Shown here in pieces: positions 1-10,100 of a DNA stretch of 41,361 nt. This stretch comes from an uncultured Saprospiraceae bacterium (GTDB taxonomy: Bacteria > Bacteroidota > Bacteroidia > Chitinophagales > Saprospiraceae): the NCBI GenBank assembly GCA_938022935.1, contig CALIHL010000148.1:1-41361 (forward strand), written 5' to 3'. Below the pieces are notes generated by a model. That model was not told the origin of the DNA. It searched no databases and saw only the letters and a list, made by a program, of their open reading frames with translations. The translations under genes and the position numbers were made by a program. Positions within the stretch are counted from its first letter, which is position 1; each line of letters opens with the position of its first letter.

Positions 1-3000
1 CATCAAGCTGCAACAGAGACTTCACAGCAACGTAAGTCAGAAGCACTTAAGAGATTAAGAGTTGTAGAGGCGTTTAGAGATGGTAATAAGCACATGGAGA
101 ACAAGCCTGAATGGGCTATCATAGATTATCTACCAGTGATACCGCCAGAACTTAGACCATTGGTTCCTTTGGATGGAGGTCGTTTTGCAAGTTCTGATCT
201 TAATGATCTTTATAGAAGAGTAATCATACGTAATAATAGATTGAAGAGACTTCTTGAGATCAAGGCACCAGAGGTGATCTTGAGAAACGAGAAGAGAATG
301 CTTCAAGAAGCAGTTGACTCTCTTTTTGATAACAGTAGAAAGTCTAACGCAGTAAAGGCAGAAGGTGGTAGATCATTGAAATCTTTAAGTGATATACTTA
401 AAGGTAAACAAGGTCGATTCCGTCAGAACCTATTAGGAAAGCGTGTTGATTATTCTGGTAGATCTGTTATCGTTGTAGGACCTTACCTGAAGCTTCACGA
501 GTGTGGTCTTCCAAAAGGGATGGCATCAGAGTTGTTCAAGCCTTTTATAATTAGAAAACTAATAGAAAGAGGTATTGTCAAGACTGTAAAGTCAGCAAAG
601 AAATTAGTAGATCGTAAGGATCCAGTTATCTGGGAAATATTAGAAGGAATATTGAAAGGGCATCCGATCATGTTGAACCGGGCCCCAACACTTCACAGAT
701 TATCAATCCAAGCTTTCCAGCCGAGATTGGTAGAAGGTAAGGCGATTAGATTACACCCACTTGTTTGTGGTGCGTTTAACGCCGATTTTGATGGTGATCA
801 AATGGCGGTACACGTACCGCTTAGCCAAGGAGCTATCCTTGAGGCACAGCTATTGATGTTGTCTTCGCACAACATGCTTAATCCTCAAAATGGTTCTCCA
901 ATTACTCTTCCTTCACAGGATATGGTACTTGGTTTATACTATATAACAAAGGCGAAAGAAGCGCCAAAGGGTAAGAAGATGTCAACTTTCTACTCAGAGG
1001 AGGAGGTATTGATAGCATATAACGAAGGTGCAGTTGAACTGCATGATGCAATCATGGTGAAAGTTGATGTTGAGAATGAACTGGGCCACATCGTAAAAGA
1101 AAGAATAGAAACGACCGTAGGTCGTGTGATATTCAATGAGTCAGTACCTGAAGAGGTTCCGTTTATCAATCAATTGCTTACTAAGAAGAACTTGAAGAAA
1201 GTCATCGGTAATGTTATTGATAGAACAAACTTCGCTGTAGCAGCTCAGTTCCTTGATAACATGAAGGATATGGGTTTCTATTGGTCATTTAGAGGTGGCT
1301 TGTCTTTCAACTTGGGAGATTTGATTACCCCTACGATCAAAGAATCAACTTTAGTTGAAGCGCAGGATGAAGTTGATGAAGTATGGGAAAACTATAACAT
1401 GGGATTGATCACTGCCAATGAGCGGTACAATCAGGTTATCGATAAGTGGACTTATGCCGATAATAAGATTACAGAAAATCTTATGGTTGAATTAGCCGAA
1501 CATAAAGGTGGATTTAACTCAGTATTTATGATGCTCGATAGTGGAGCAAGGGGTAGTAAGCAGCAGATTAAGCAGCTTTGTGGACTAAGGGGACTGATGG
1601 CTAAGCCACGTAAGTCAGGTGATACAGGAGGTGCGATTATCGAGAATCCGATACTTGCAAACTTCGTAGATGGACTATCAGTACTCGAGTACTTTATCTC
1701 TACACACGGTGCGAGAAAAGGTCTTGCCGATACAGCACTTAAGACTGCCGATGCGGGTTACTTGACACGTAGATTGGTAGATGTATCTCAGGACGTTATC
1801 ATCATCGAAGAAGACTGTCATACACTGAGAGGTATCGAGACAATGGCTTTGATCGACAATGACAAGAAAGTCGAAGATCTTGCTCCAAGAATCGTAGGAA
1901 GATATGCGCTTAACGATATAGTTCACCCAGATACAGAAGAAGTTTTATTGACTTCAGGAAGTTATATAGGCCCGGATATTGCGAAAGTGATTGAAGAGCA
2001 AGGTGTCGAATCTGTAATGATCAGATCAGTATTGACTTGTGAAACGAAGAAGGGAGTTTGTACAAAGTGTTACGGTAAGAACTTGGCAACAGGTAGGATT
2101 TCCGAAAGGGGAGATGCTGTTGGAGTTATAGCTGCTCAGAGTATCGGTGAGCCGGGTACACAGTTGACACTACGTACATTCCACGTCGGTGGTATCGCAT
2201 CTGTAAGTAAGACTGAGTCTGAGCATGTTTCTAAGTTTGATGGAAATCTTGAGTTTGATAACGTTGATACAGTATCGTTTGAAGAAGACGGTAAGAAGTC
2301 AGAGGTTGTACTTTCAAGATCAGGAGAGCTTAGAATCGTTGAGCCAGAGACAAATAAAATATTAGCAAACCTTCATATCCCTTATGGATCGAACTTGTTC
2401 ATCAAAGGCAAGAAGAAGATTAAGAAGGGAGATGTGATTTGTGAGTGGGATCCATTTAACGCCGTTATTGTATCGGAGTTTAGTGGTATCATACAGTATG
2501 AGTCTATCGAAGAAGGTGTATCATTTAGATCTGAGCGTGATGATCAAACAGGTAACGTTGAGAAGATCATAATCGAGTCTCGTAAGAAGAAGAAAATACC
2601 TACAATCAATGTTGTAGATGCAGGTGGTGAAGTACTAAGAACGTACAACTTGCCAGTTGGATCTCACATCTTGGTTGAGAATGGAGATAGCGTTATATCA
2701 GGAGGACGTGTTGCTAAGATACCTCGTAAGCAAGGTAGTATACAAGATATTACTGGTGGTCTTCCAAGAGTTACAGAACTCTTCGAAGCACGTAACCCTT
2801 CTAACCCAGCAGTAACTGCGGAGATAGATGGTATCGTGAAGTTTGGTAAGATGAAGCGTGGTAACAGAGAGGTATTCGTTACGGATGAGAAAGGTGGTCA
2901 GCAACGTAAATACTTAGTAGGACTTTCTAAGCACTTGGTGGTACAAGAAGGTGACTTTGTAAGAGCAGGATCACATATATCTGATGGAGCGACAGCACCA

Positions 3001-3633
3001 GAGGATATCTTGAATATATCTGGACCATTTGCAGTATCGAAGTATATCGTCAATGGTATCCAAGAAGTATATCGATCACAAGGTATCGGTATCAATGATA
3101 AGCACATTGAAGTTGTTGTACGTCAGATGATGCGCCGTGTTAAGATAGTTGATCCAGGAGATACGACTTTCTTAGAGGGCGAAGCAGTTGAGAAGTATGA
3201 CTTCTTAGAGCAGAATGATTGGATATTTGACAAGAAGGTGATCACTGAAGCCGGAGAATCTAATAAGATGAAGCCTGGTAAGATTACTTCTATCAGACAG
3301 ATCCGTGAGGAAAACTCATACTTAAAGCGCAATGACTTGAAGCCTCTTGAATTTAGAGATGCTGTGCCTGCGACCAGTAGACCGATGCTACAAGGTATCA
3401 CAAAGTCTTCATTGGGAACTGCAAGTTGGATATCAGCTGCATCATTCCAGGAGACAACTAAAGTACTTAGTACAGCGGCGATCGCAGCTAAGAGAGATTA
3501 CTTAGAAGGCCTTAAGGAGAATGTTATTGTCGGTAAGAAAATACCTGCAGGAACTGGACTTAAGAAGTATGAGTCACTCAAAGTAACAGAGAAAGTAATC
3601 GAAGAACCTGTTGAGCAAGAATTGCTTGATTAG
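1..3633 (+). CDS. rpoC: DNA-directed RNA polymerase subunit beta' (5' end missing)
   Basis: This is the catalytic beta' subunit of RNA polymerase, cut by the left edge of the window. The frame is open from base 1, so the ATG at 94 is internal; about 1210 residues are present and roughly the first 200 of the family are missing. The active-site motif [12 protein letters not shown], with the three Mg-binding aspartates, lies at 778-813. Other family signatures are [20 protein letters not shown] near 409-470, the zinc-type cysteines around 2040-2080 ([13 protein letters not shown]) and the trigger-loop region [16 protein letters not shown] near 2137-2180. Bacteroidota-type inserted beta-barrel sequence follows, before the C-terminal FQETTKVL motif. 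rpoB would be expected just upstream. A strong terminator follows the stop codon. I am very sure of the identity. Confidence 0.98.
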   Translation, partial: HQAATETSQQRKSEALKRLRVVEAFRDGNKHMENKPEWAIIDYLPVIPPELRPLVPLDGGRFASSDLNDLYRRVIIRNNRLKRLLEIKAPEVILRNEKRMLQEAVDSLFDNSRKSNAVKAEGGRSLKSLSDILKGKQGRFRQNLLGKRVDYSGRSVIVVGPYLKLHECGLPKGMASELFKPFIIRKLIERGIVKTVKSAKKLVDRKDPVIWEILEGILKGHPIMLNRAPTLHRLSIQAFQPRLVEGKAIRLHPLVCGAFNADFDGDQMAVHVPLSQGAILEAQLLMLSSHNMLNPQNGSPITLPSQDMVLGLYYITKAKEAPKGKKMSTFYSEEEVLIAYNEGAVELHDAIMVKVDVENELGHIVKERIETTVGRVIFNESVPEEVPFINQLLTKKNLKKVIGNVIDRTNFAVAAQFLDNMKDMGFYWSFRGGLSFNLGDLITPTIKESTLVEAQDEVDEVWENYNMGLITANERYNQVIDKWTYADNKITENLMVELAEHKGGFNSVFMMLDSGARGSKQQIKQLCGLRGLMAKPRKSGDTGGAIIENPILANFVDGLSVLEYFISTHGARKGLADTALKTADAGYLTRRLVDVSQDVIIIEEDCHTLRGIETMALIDNDKKVEDLAPRIVGRYALNDIVHPDTEEVLLTSGSYIGPDIAKVIEEQGVESVMIRSVLTCETKKGVCTKCYGKNLATGRISERGDAVGVIAAQSIGEPGTQLTLRTFHVGGIASVSKTESEHVSKFDGNLEFDNVDTVSFEEDGKKSEVVLSRSGELRIVEPETNKILANLHIPYGSNLFIKGKKKIKKGDVICEWDPFNAVIVSEFSGIIQYESIEEGVSFRSERDDQTGNVEKIIIESRKKKKIPTINVVDAGGEVLRTYNLPVGSHILVENGDSVISGGRVAKIPRKQGSIQDITGGLPRVTELFEARNPSNPAVTAEIDGIVKFGKMKRGNREVFVTDEKGGQQRKYLVGLSKHLVVQEGDFVRAGSHISDGATAPEDILNISGPFAVSKYIVNGIQEVYRSQGIGINDKHIEVVVRQMMRRVKIVDPGDTTFLEGEAVEKYDFLEQNDWIFDKKVITEAGESNKMKPGKITSIRQIREENSYLKRNDLKPLEFRDAVPATSRPMLQGITKSSLGTASWISAASFQETTKVLSTAAIAAKRDYLEGLKENVIVGKKIPAGTGLKKYESLKVTEKVIEEPVEQELLD

Positions 3634-3643
3634 ACTTTGATAT

Positions 3644-3671
3644 AAAAAAGGGCTCATAAGAGCCCTTTTTT
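3644..3671 (+). terminator. Rho-independent terminator of rpoC
   Basis: A perfect hairpin, GGGCTC-ATAA-GAGCCC (3650-3665), is flanked by A6 on the left and T6 on the right. It begins 11 bases after the rpoC stop codon and should end the rpoBC transcript. Confidence 0.92.
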
Positions 3672-3764
3672 ATGCCCATAACTAAAGCTATCTACGGGTT
3701 TATATATGTTAAATCGAAATATCAAATAAAAAGTAGCGTCCTGCTCAGATTTATACATATTACA

Positions 3765-3772
3765 TATATTTG
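3765..3772 (+). promoter_or_regulatory. Possible Bacteroidota -7 box (TATATTTG)
   Basis: TATATTTG matches the Bacteroidota consensus TAnnTTTG. No clear -33 TTTG is present at the right spacing, so support is partial. The same octamer occurs at 6937-6944 before the next secreted-protein gene, and both are preceded by TACATATTA at slightly different distances. If it is used, the leader of the downstream gene is about 150 bases. Confidence 0.4.
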
Positions 3773-3796
3773 CAATATGTTAACACCCCCACCACA

Positions 3797-3832
3797 GTAG
3801 CTAGAGACTACAACTCTAAGGCTGCGAGGCCT
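3797..3832 (+). other. Potential compact pseudoknot plus hairpin in the leader of the 986-aa gene
   Basis: GTAG (3797-3800) can pair with CTAC (3808-3811), while TAGAG (3802-3806), inside that loop, can pair with CTCTA (3814-3818), an H-type pseudoknot topology. AGGC (3819-3822) then pairs with GCCT (3829-3832). All of this lies in the untranslated leader. Such short pairings can arise by chance and there is no covariation evidence. Confidence 0.2.
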
Positions 3833-3873
3833 AAAAATGTACTCAACCTGAAGTAATACAAACATGTAAACCA

Positions 3874-3923
3874 AGCCCATTGGGCTCGACCTATAGTTAC
3901 TATCCGAGAGGATAATAGAACCT
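3874..3923 (+). promoter_or_regulatory. Leader motif copy 1: hairpin plus split conserved block
   Basis: A small hairpin, AGCCC-ATT-GGGCT (3874-3886), is followed by TTACTAT (3897-3903), CCGAGA (3904-3909), three variable bases and TAATAGAACCT (3913-3923). The same blocks occur in the same order at 6999-7027, also after a perfect hairpin. Across the 24 block positions 23 are identical. In this copy TATCC and GGATA also pair around a GAGA loop (3901-3914). The motif ends five bases before the start codon of the 986-aa secreted protein. Function is unknown; it could be an operator or an RNA element. Confidence 0.55.
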
Positions 3924-3928
3924 TTTTT

Positions 3929-6889
3929 ATGAGAACCGTTTTTCGACCTCTTGTCCCAAGAATGGAATATGGTTTGCGCTCGTGTATCGAGCGCATTCCA
4001 TATTCCTTCTTTTTATTGATTGCACTCTTGATGAGTGTAGAAGGATCTGCTCAAGTAGCATGTTATGCCAAAGTTAATGTCTCCATTAACAGTGGCATAC
4101 CAACAACATTGAGTATTAATAATCTAACTCCTCGACAAGATGTTTCTGATCTTACTGTAACTGTAGAAGATCGATCTTCATTAGAATTTACTTGCTCGGA
4201 TGTTGGTAAGGTCATTATGGCTTCACTGACGGATACTGACAATCAGATATGCATGGTTGAGATCCATGTAGAAGACAAAACTCCATTAGCAATAGCTTGT
4301 AGGGATACGCTTATCTCTTGTATAGGAAACTTAGGAGCGATCAATCCAGCTGCGCTTATAGATGTAACCAGCAGTTGTGATCAACTGCCATTAGGCGTTG
4401 GTAGCATATCTTTTGTTGATGAAGCCCCGATAGAATATCCAATCACTTCTGATACTTTTCAATTGATCACCAGAACTTGGGCGGTCAAAGATGAGTATGG
4501 AAATATCCTTAATTGTAATAGTGAGATTTATACAGAACGATTCGATCTTTCACTAATCACGTTTCCAGATGATATAGAGATTTATTGTGAGCAGGATCAT
4601 AGTGATACTTCTATAACAGGAGGTGTAAACTTTGATCCGTCCGTTTTAGTTGATCGATGCGGCGTATCCATTACATCTTCTATTTCTACGCCTACTAAGG
4701 GCTTGTGCTTAGCGAAATCTAAGTATCAACGTCTTTGGGCTGTAAATGATTGGAATACTGGAGTAACACTGAGAGATACACAATACATCATTGTTATTGA
4801 CACCACGAAAGCTACGCTTGATGCTCCTGCATCCCTTGTGACTGCAACTGATGGTTGTCTTATAGGGATAGTTATTGCAGAGCCTATATTAACAACAAGT
4901 TGTACTGAGGTTACGATAGACGATATTGAAGCAGTTGTAGATGGCATGACCTATGAGCTGGGTGATACAGCATTTGTATATCCGGGAACTTACGATGTTG
5001 TCTATGCCGGAAGATATGTCTGCGCCAATGTTGTTGAACCAGATACAATTGAAGTGACAGTTGTAGATACGGTCGCTCCAGTTATAGACTGTGATGATCT
5101 TGTAGACCTGGCTTTTACATTAGATAATGGCAACAGCATATGGGTTAAGCTTGATTCTATTTATAAGAGCCTTCCAGTTCAAGCCTGCCATCCGGTTAAG
5201 TTTGTCGGGCGCAAGTTGGTGGATACATGTGATACAGATACCCAAGACTTTGTCTCTTCTTTAGAGTTCTGTCCAGCAGAATTAAGGTCTGGTCTTACTC
5301 CATCCACAATACAGATAGAAGTTAAAGCCGTGAGTTCTGATGGTATCTCAAGCAATACCTGCATCGTTAATATTGAGATCAAGGAAGATGTTTCTCCAGT
5401 TATCGTGGTTATACCCAATGTGCAAGTTGGGCTTGAAGGACCTGATGGAACATATACTTTAGATACTACTGATATACTTTCTATGTATACGGATAACTCC
5501 GATTGTCTTTCCTCGATCACAATGACAGGGTCAGGAACAGGCTTTGCTGGAGCTCAAACGGGATCAGGAACTGGATTAGCTCATACAGGATCAGGTTTTC
5601 CATTTTTCAACTCAGCTGGATTTTATACGTTCACCTGTGCCGATACAGGTACTTACCATGTGGATATAATCGCTACTGATTGTGACAATAACATCACTCA
5701 AGAATCGACAACATTGACGGTTGACGCTAATGGCAACTGTACTATGTCTTCACCAGCTATGGTTGGGCAGGTATTGTTTGCAGGAGTAGACCCATTAGTA
5801 GATATTAAGGTGGACTTAAATACTTCAGAAGGAAGAACTCATTTGTTTACTGATGAATCAGGAAGATTTGAGATACAAAGAGTACCTAATGAAGAACCTA
5901 TTATAGATATATCACACGATGATGATTGGCATACTGGACTTTCAGTTATCGATCTAAAGCTGATGCAAAATCACATTCTTGGATTTTCCAAGTTAGAGAC
6001 GTGGCAAGAAGCTGCAGGAGACATAGATCAATCTGGCCTATTAACCGCGTCAGATCTTATCATGGTGAAAAAGCTAATCTTGGGATATGATGTCCGTTTT
6101 GATGAGCAAGCCATGCCATGGATCTTCTCTGTGAAAGATGGTATGTCGACATATGATGATCACATGTTCTATACAATACCTCAAGAATTGAATGGCTTGC
6201 TAACAATCACGGCCGCCAAGCGAGGTGATGTCAGCGGTGATGTCATGTCTAAGTCTTCTTCACGGTCGTCCGCTATGCTACCATATGAATCAATTGTAAT
6301 AAGTGAGACGCATACTCTTTACAAACTTGACCTCACGTCATTTGAGTCACACTCAGTATTCCAAATATCACTGGATGTAGTTGACGGAACCATCGAAAGT
6401 ATAGATGGAACTGCTGATATGTTTGCGTCAACGTATAATTCGATTGACATTGTTTACTATGATCCACAATCAAGTGCCTCAGGCTCTTTTGATATCTTAG
6501 TGAAGAATGATCATTTAAAAAAGTCAACGTTAGCAACGTCAGATAGACTACGAGCAATGATGTATGATAATAATGAAGTCGCACATCAACTCTCAATCGA
6601 ACCAATAAGTGACAAGATACAGTCAACTATACTCAGTCTGAGCGTACATCCTAATCCTACGGATGGACAAAGTTGGATTGACATAGAAACCAAGAGCCAA
6701 GAACCAAGTGATATAGATGTTTCGATCTATGATCTACAAGGTAGACGTGTTTATTCTAAGACTTGGCAAGGTGGTATACCTGCTTATTTGTTTCCTTTGA
6801 AGCTACCTGAACTACCACATGATGGCTTGTATCTGACACAAGTCAGAATCAACCAGACTATAGATGAAGCATACATTGTAAAAAATTAA
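3929..6889 (+). CDS. Secreted 986-aa surface protein, dockerin-like repeat and T9SS type A sorting domain
   Basis: A predicted exported cell-surface or released protein. An N-terminal signal peptide with hydrophobic core FFLLIALLMS ends near GSAQ (about residue 41). The body is made of beta-sandwich, HYR-like segments rich in paired cysteines, with joints of the form VEDKTPLAIAC and VVDTVAPVIDC. Around residues 532-555 is a short GSGTG-type tandem repeat. A dockerin-like pair of calcium-binding loops sits near 667-715 (DLKLMQNHILG, then AGDIDQSGLLTASDL). A stretch near 790-870 may be a degenerate cohesin-like fold. Residues about 903-986 (HPNPTDG, YDLQGRRV, GLYLTQV) form a T9SS type A sorting domain, so export is by Sec then T9SS. 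ATG 3929 is used; ATG 3962 is an alternative. The ligand or substrate is not evident. Confidence 0.85.
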   Translation: MRTVFRPLVPRMEYGLRSCIERIPYSFFLLIALLMSVEGSAQVACYAKVNVSINSGIPTTLSINNLTPRQDVSDLTVTVEDRSSLEFTCSDVGKVIMASLTDTDNQICMVEIHVEDKTPLAIACRDTLISCIGNLGAINPAALIDVTSSCDQLPLGVGSISFVDEAPIEYPITSDTFQLITRTWAVKDEYGNILNCNSEIYTERFDLSLITFPDDIEIYCEQDHSDTSITGGVNFDPSVLVDRCGVSITSSISTPTKGLCLAKSKYQRLWAVNDWNTGVTLRDTQYIIVIDTTKATLDAPASLVTATDGCLIGIVIAEPILTTSCTEVTIDDIEAVVDGMTYELGDTAFVYPGTYDVVYAGRYVCANVVEPDTIEVTVVDTVAPVIDCDDLVDLAFTLDNGNSIWVKLDSIYKSLPVQACHPVKFVGRKLVDTCDTDTQDFVSSLEFCPAELRSGLTPSTIQIEVKAVSSDGISSNTCIVNIEIKEDVSPVIVVIPNVQVGLEGPDGTYTLDTTDILSMYTDNSDCLSSITMTGSGTGFAGAQTGSGTGLAHTGSGFPFFNSAGFYTFTCADTGTYHVDIIATDCDNNITQESTTLTVDANGNCTMSSPAMVGQVLFAGVDPLVDIKVDLNTSEGRTHLFTDESGRFEIQRVPNEEPIIDISHDDDWHTGLSVIDLKLMQNHILGFSKLETWQEAAGDIDQSGLLTASDLIMVKKLILGYDVRFDEQAMPWIFSVKDGMSTYDDHMFYTIPQELNGLLTITAAKRGDVSGDVMSKSSSRSSAMLPYESIVISETHTLYKLDLTSFESHSVFQISLDVVDGTIESIDGTADMFASTYNSIDIVYYDPQSSASGSFDILVKNDHLKKSTLATSDRLRAMMYDNNEVAHQLSIEPISDKIQSTILSLSVHPNPTDGQSWIDIETKSQEPSDIDVSIYDLQGRRVYSKTWQGGIPAYLFPLKLPELPHDGLYLTQVRINQTIDEAYIVKN
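3964..4006. repeat. Long imperfect inverted repeat inside the signal-peptide coding region
   Basis: Arms 3964-3982 and 3988-4006 are complementary at 17 of 19 positions around a five-base spacer; the two mismatches are adjacent. The repeat lies 35 bases after the start codon of the 986-aa protein and ends just before the hydrophobic core of its signal peptide. In RNA it would make a stable hairpin in the early coding region. Confidence 0.75.
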
Positions 6890-6936
6890 TATGTAAAATA
6901 CCTTGTAAAAGATAGTACTACATATTAAAAGAATTC

Positions 6937-6944
6937 TATATTTG
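6937..6944 (+). promoter_or_regulatory. Possible Bacteroidota -7 box (TATATTTG)
   Basis: An exact match to TAnnTTTG, identical to the box at 3765-3772. No well-spaced -33 TTTG is visible. It would place the 5' end of the next transcript near 6951, giving a leader of about 225 bases that contains the shared motif. Confidence 0.4.
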
Positions 6945-6977
6945 TTCCATCGTATAGTACAGAACCATACTTACGAG

Positions 6978-7027
6978 CCAGAATGTCCTATTCTGGATTT
7001 ACTATAACCGAGATACTAATAGAGCCT
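6978..7027 (+). promoter_or_regulatory. Leader motif copy 2: perfect hairpin plus split conserved block
   Basis: A perfect 7-bp hairpin, CCAGAAT-GTCCT-ATTCTGG (6978-6996), precedes TTACTAT (6999-7005), two extra bases, CCGAGA (7008-7013), three variable bases and TAATAGAGCCT (7017-7027). These match the blocks at 3897-3923 with one substitution and one 2-base insertion. CTAT and ATAG inside the blocks can pair in both copies. Here the motif lies 150 bases before the start codon rather than 5. Function is unknown. Confidence 0.55.
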
Positions 7028-7049
7028 AATTAGAGGTCGTTGGAGTTTA

Positions 7050-7100
7050 ATGATTGAAAACGTGAACCCACCATTTCCTCTTCTCACATACGGTAATTAA
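7050..7100 (+). other. Possible 16-codon leader ORF upstream of the 1718-aa gene
   Basis: An ATG preceded by GGAG at suitable spacing opens a 16-residue frame, MIENVNPPFPLLTYGN, ending in TAA at 7100. It sits between the shared leader motif and the start of the large secreted protein. It is proline-rich at its centre, which could stall ribosomes, but a frame this short may be chance. Confidence 0.2.
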
Positions 7101-7176
7101 TCTATTTCAATAGTCTTCTGGTGTCAACTGACGTCCAGGAGCGCTTTAGAATTATTAACTCTATTTAAAGTATCTG

Positions 7177-10100
7177 ATGATGGAAACGAGTTTTACTCAT
7201 TTTTTAAAGAGTAAGTGGAGGATATACATCCCAATTTTATTCTTTGTTGTATTTGGCCTAACAAAAGGGCAAGCAGCAGACTGTGGTATCGATATTGACG
7301 ATATCTCTTTTGTTATTGACTGTGAAGGTGGGCTAGCTATAAGCATAGTTGGAAAAGACGTTAAGTCATTCACGTTTGTAGCTGATGGATCAATAACAAC
7401 ATTTGACGAAAGTCCAATTGTCCATGCAACTAAGATTTTTGATAATGAGGGAAACTTCACATTAGAAATTATATGTAGTAATGATGACTATTCTAAAGTA
7501 GAAGGCTCGCTTCCAGATTTTGATGCAAATGGTGCTGGTACTTATGTATACAGTGCAGCTGGTGTCGTAAGTGGCCCTACGGCTGTTCCAAGTGGAGGCA
7601 CGTTGACTTTAAGTTCTTCTACAGTTAACCCTACATGTGCATCTGGTAATCCAAATGATATGGATGGATCTATATCAATAACAGTAAATGGAAACATTGG
7701 TACAAAGTGTAAGGATGTCGCAATGATAACGGTCACTGTAGATGGTGTGGATAAAATTGTCAAGGTTGGAGAAACAGCTACGTTTACTAACCTTGGAGCA
7801 GGTGACTATACTGCAAGTGCAACTGTAGATGACTCTGGTTGTCCTTGTGCTGTTGCTGCTGTAGCAACACTAACACAGATACCGCTTAGGGGTCCAACAT
7901 CCGGAACGACATCTCTCGCATGTAATGCTCAAATAAATGTCTCAGTAAGTCAATCTTGTGAAGCAACAATAATGGTTGCAGATATGCTACGTGGAGTTTC
8001 AGATCCATGTAACCCAATGATTGCTATGATTGATAGTATAGTTGTTAAAAGTGGAGGAATTGTAGTTGCAGGATCAGGAGGTACAGGTTCTTTAGGTGTT
8101 GTTATACCCAATGCCGATGGTCTACTTGGAAAACCACTTACAGTTGAGGTTATTGATGAAGACAGTGGAAACCTTTGTTGGGGTACTGTAGTTCTTGAAG
8201 ATAAGTCTCCTCCTATAGTAACTTGTAATGACCCAGGTCTGATGGAGATACTTTGTCTTGATTACAATGGAGACGTAATGTCTACAATCGATGAGCTCGT
8301 TGAAGATTGTAGCGAAGTTACAACAACGATTATTGCTCAATCAGATATTAATGATTGTGATAGATTGGACCAAGGGATTCTAAGAAGAGTAGAGGTGACT
8401 TATTTTGCTGAAGATGAATTTGGTAACAGATCAAACATCTGTACAGATACTTTAGACGTTTTAAGATTTGATACTGTACCTGGAAATGGCGTGCTTGATG
8501 TTCCTGGACATATTATCATGCCTTCGCAATTTGCATTGGATCCAAAGCAGACAGCTGTTGATCAAACTATTGATGGGAACAGAGTTGTATGGCCAGTGGA
8601 TAGTCTTCCTTTGACTTGTACGGGCAACTATGCACGTCTTTATCCGGATGATCCAGATAATCCTGCGCCAGCTCCTATTAGTATAGCTGAAGGCGGTACA
8701 GGATCTCCAATATTGATTTTTATAAATAGTAAGGGTGAAGTAGATACTAGCCTTTTGGCTGCTCTGAATTATAAAAATGCAGATAACGCTTATAAAACGA
8801 TAATCAATAGAAATCTTGCTAATTGTAATATAGGAGCGGATTTTGAAGATTTAATTTTTGACTTTGGATGCAAAGTTAAAATTCAAAGACAATGGTACTT
8901 GAGAGAGTGGTCATGTCCAATATCACAAGGTGGTGATGAAGAACAAAAGCTGAACCTCGGAGTACAAGAGATTATAGTTACAGATTTAGTTGCACCAGAG
9001 ATCGCTGGTCCAGTAGCAGATATGACATTTACTGTTGATGCTGAGCAATGCTCAAGATTTGTCAACATACCTAAACCAGTTATAGAAGATGAGTGTACTG
9101 CAAATGAAGACTTACTTTTAGAAGTAGCTATATATGATATGGACGGTAATTTGATAGGCCCAGGGTCTACAAGTGGAGTCCCTAACATGTTCTATGATTT
9201 CCCAACAGGGATGAGCTTCGTAGTGTATACGGTTTTTGATGATTGTGGTAACAGAGCTACAGATACTACAAAGGTTACTGTGATGGATGATACGCCTCCA
9301 GTAGTTATTTGTAAAGAGTTCTTAGTGATAGGAATCTCAGGAGATGGTGATGTAAGGTTGCCGGTAACATCAATAGACAATGGTACTTACGACCAGTGTG
9401 ATTTAGATAGAATATGTGTGACTCGTATGGATGACTTAGATCTTCTACAGAGTTTAGATACTAATAATGATGGAGAGTTACTATTCAGCATATTTGATGA
9501 TTCTTGTCAAGCACGGGCTGCATCTGGTGATGGATGTTACAGAGATTACTCTTCTTCATCTTATGAAAGAGATGGTAAGTTCTATATCAGTAATGAGACA
9601 ATCTGTACTCCATATGTAGACTTCTGCTGTGCAGATGTTAACAACCAAGGAGAAGATGGATTGATGGTAGAGCTGAGAGCTTATGATACAGGAGGTAATG
9701 TAAATCGTTGCATGACTTTTGTTGAGCTCCAAGATAAGAATCCTGCGATTGTAACTTGTCCACCGAACATTACGATAGATTGTAATTTTGATCTACCATC
9801 TTATGATGCAACGTATGATGATATTGCAAATGATCCGTTAGCGCAATACTTTGGAAGTATAGTGCCTCAAGGACAGCAAAAATCGTTTGGTATACCAGAT
9901 GAATTTGTAATAGGCGGATTTACAGATGATTTGGTAGACGGTACAATATTTGATAATTGTAGCATCCCAACCATTTCAGTTAAAATAACTACGAACATTA
10001 ATAGCTGTAACTCAGGCAGAATAATTAGAGAGTTGTTCTCGGATGAGACAGGTTCGGCAGTTAGAATATGCAGACAGGTAATAACAATTCAAAGAAACTC

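Noticed and set aside
5179-5520. 113-codon minus-strand ORF inside the 986-aa gene
   Set aside because: A shadow frame: the plus strand carries the clear secreted protein and the antisense peptide is serine/threonine-rich without a domain.
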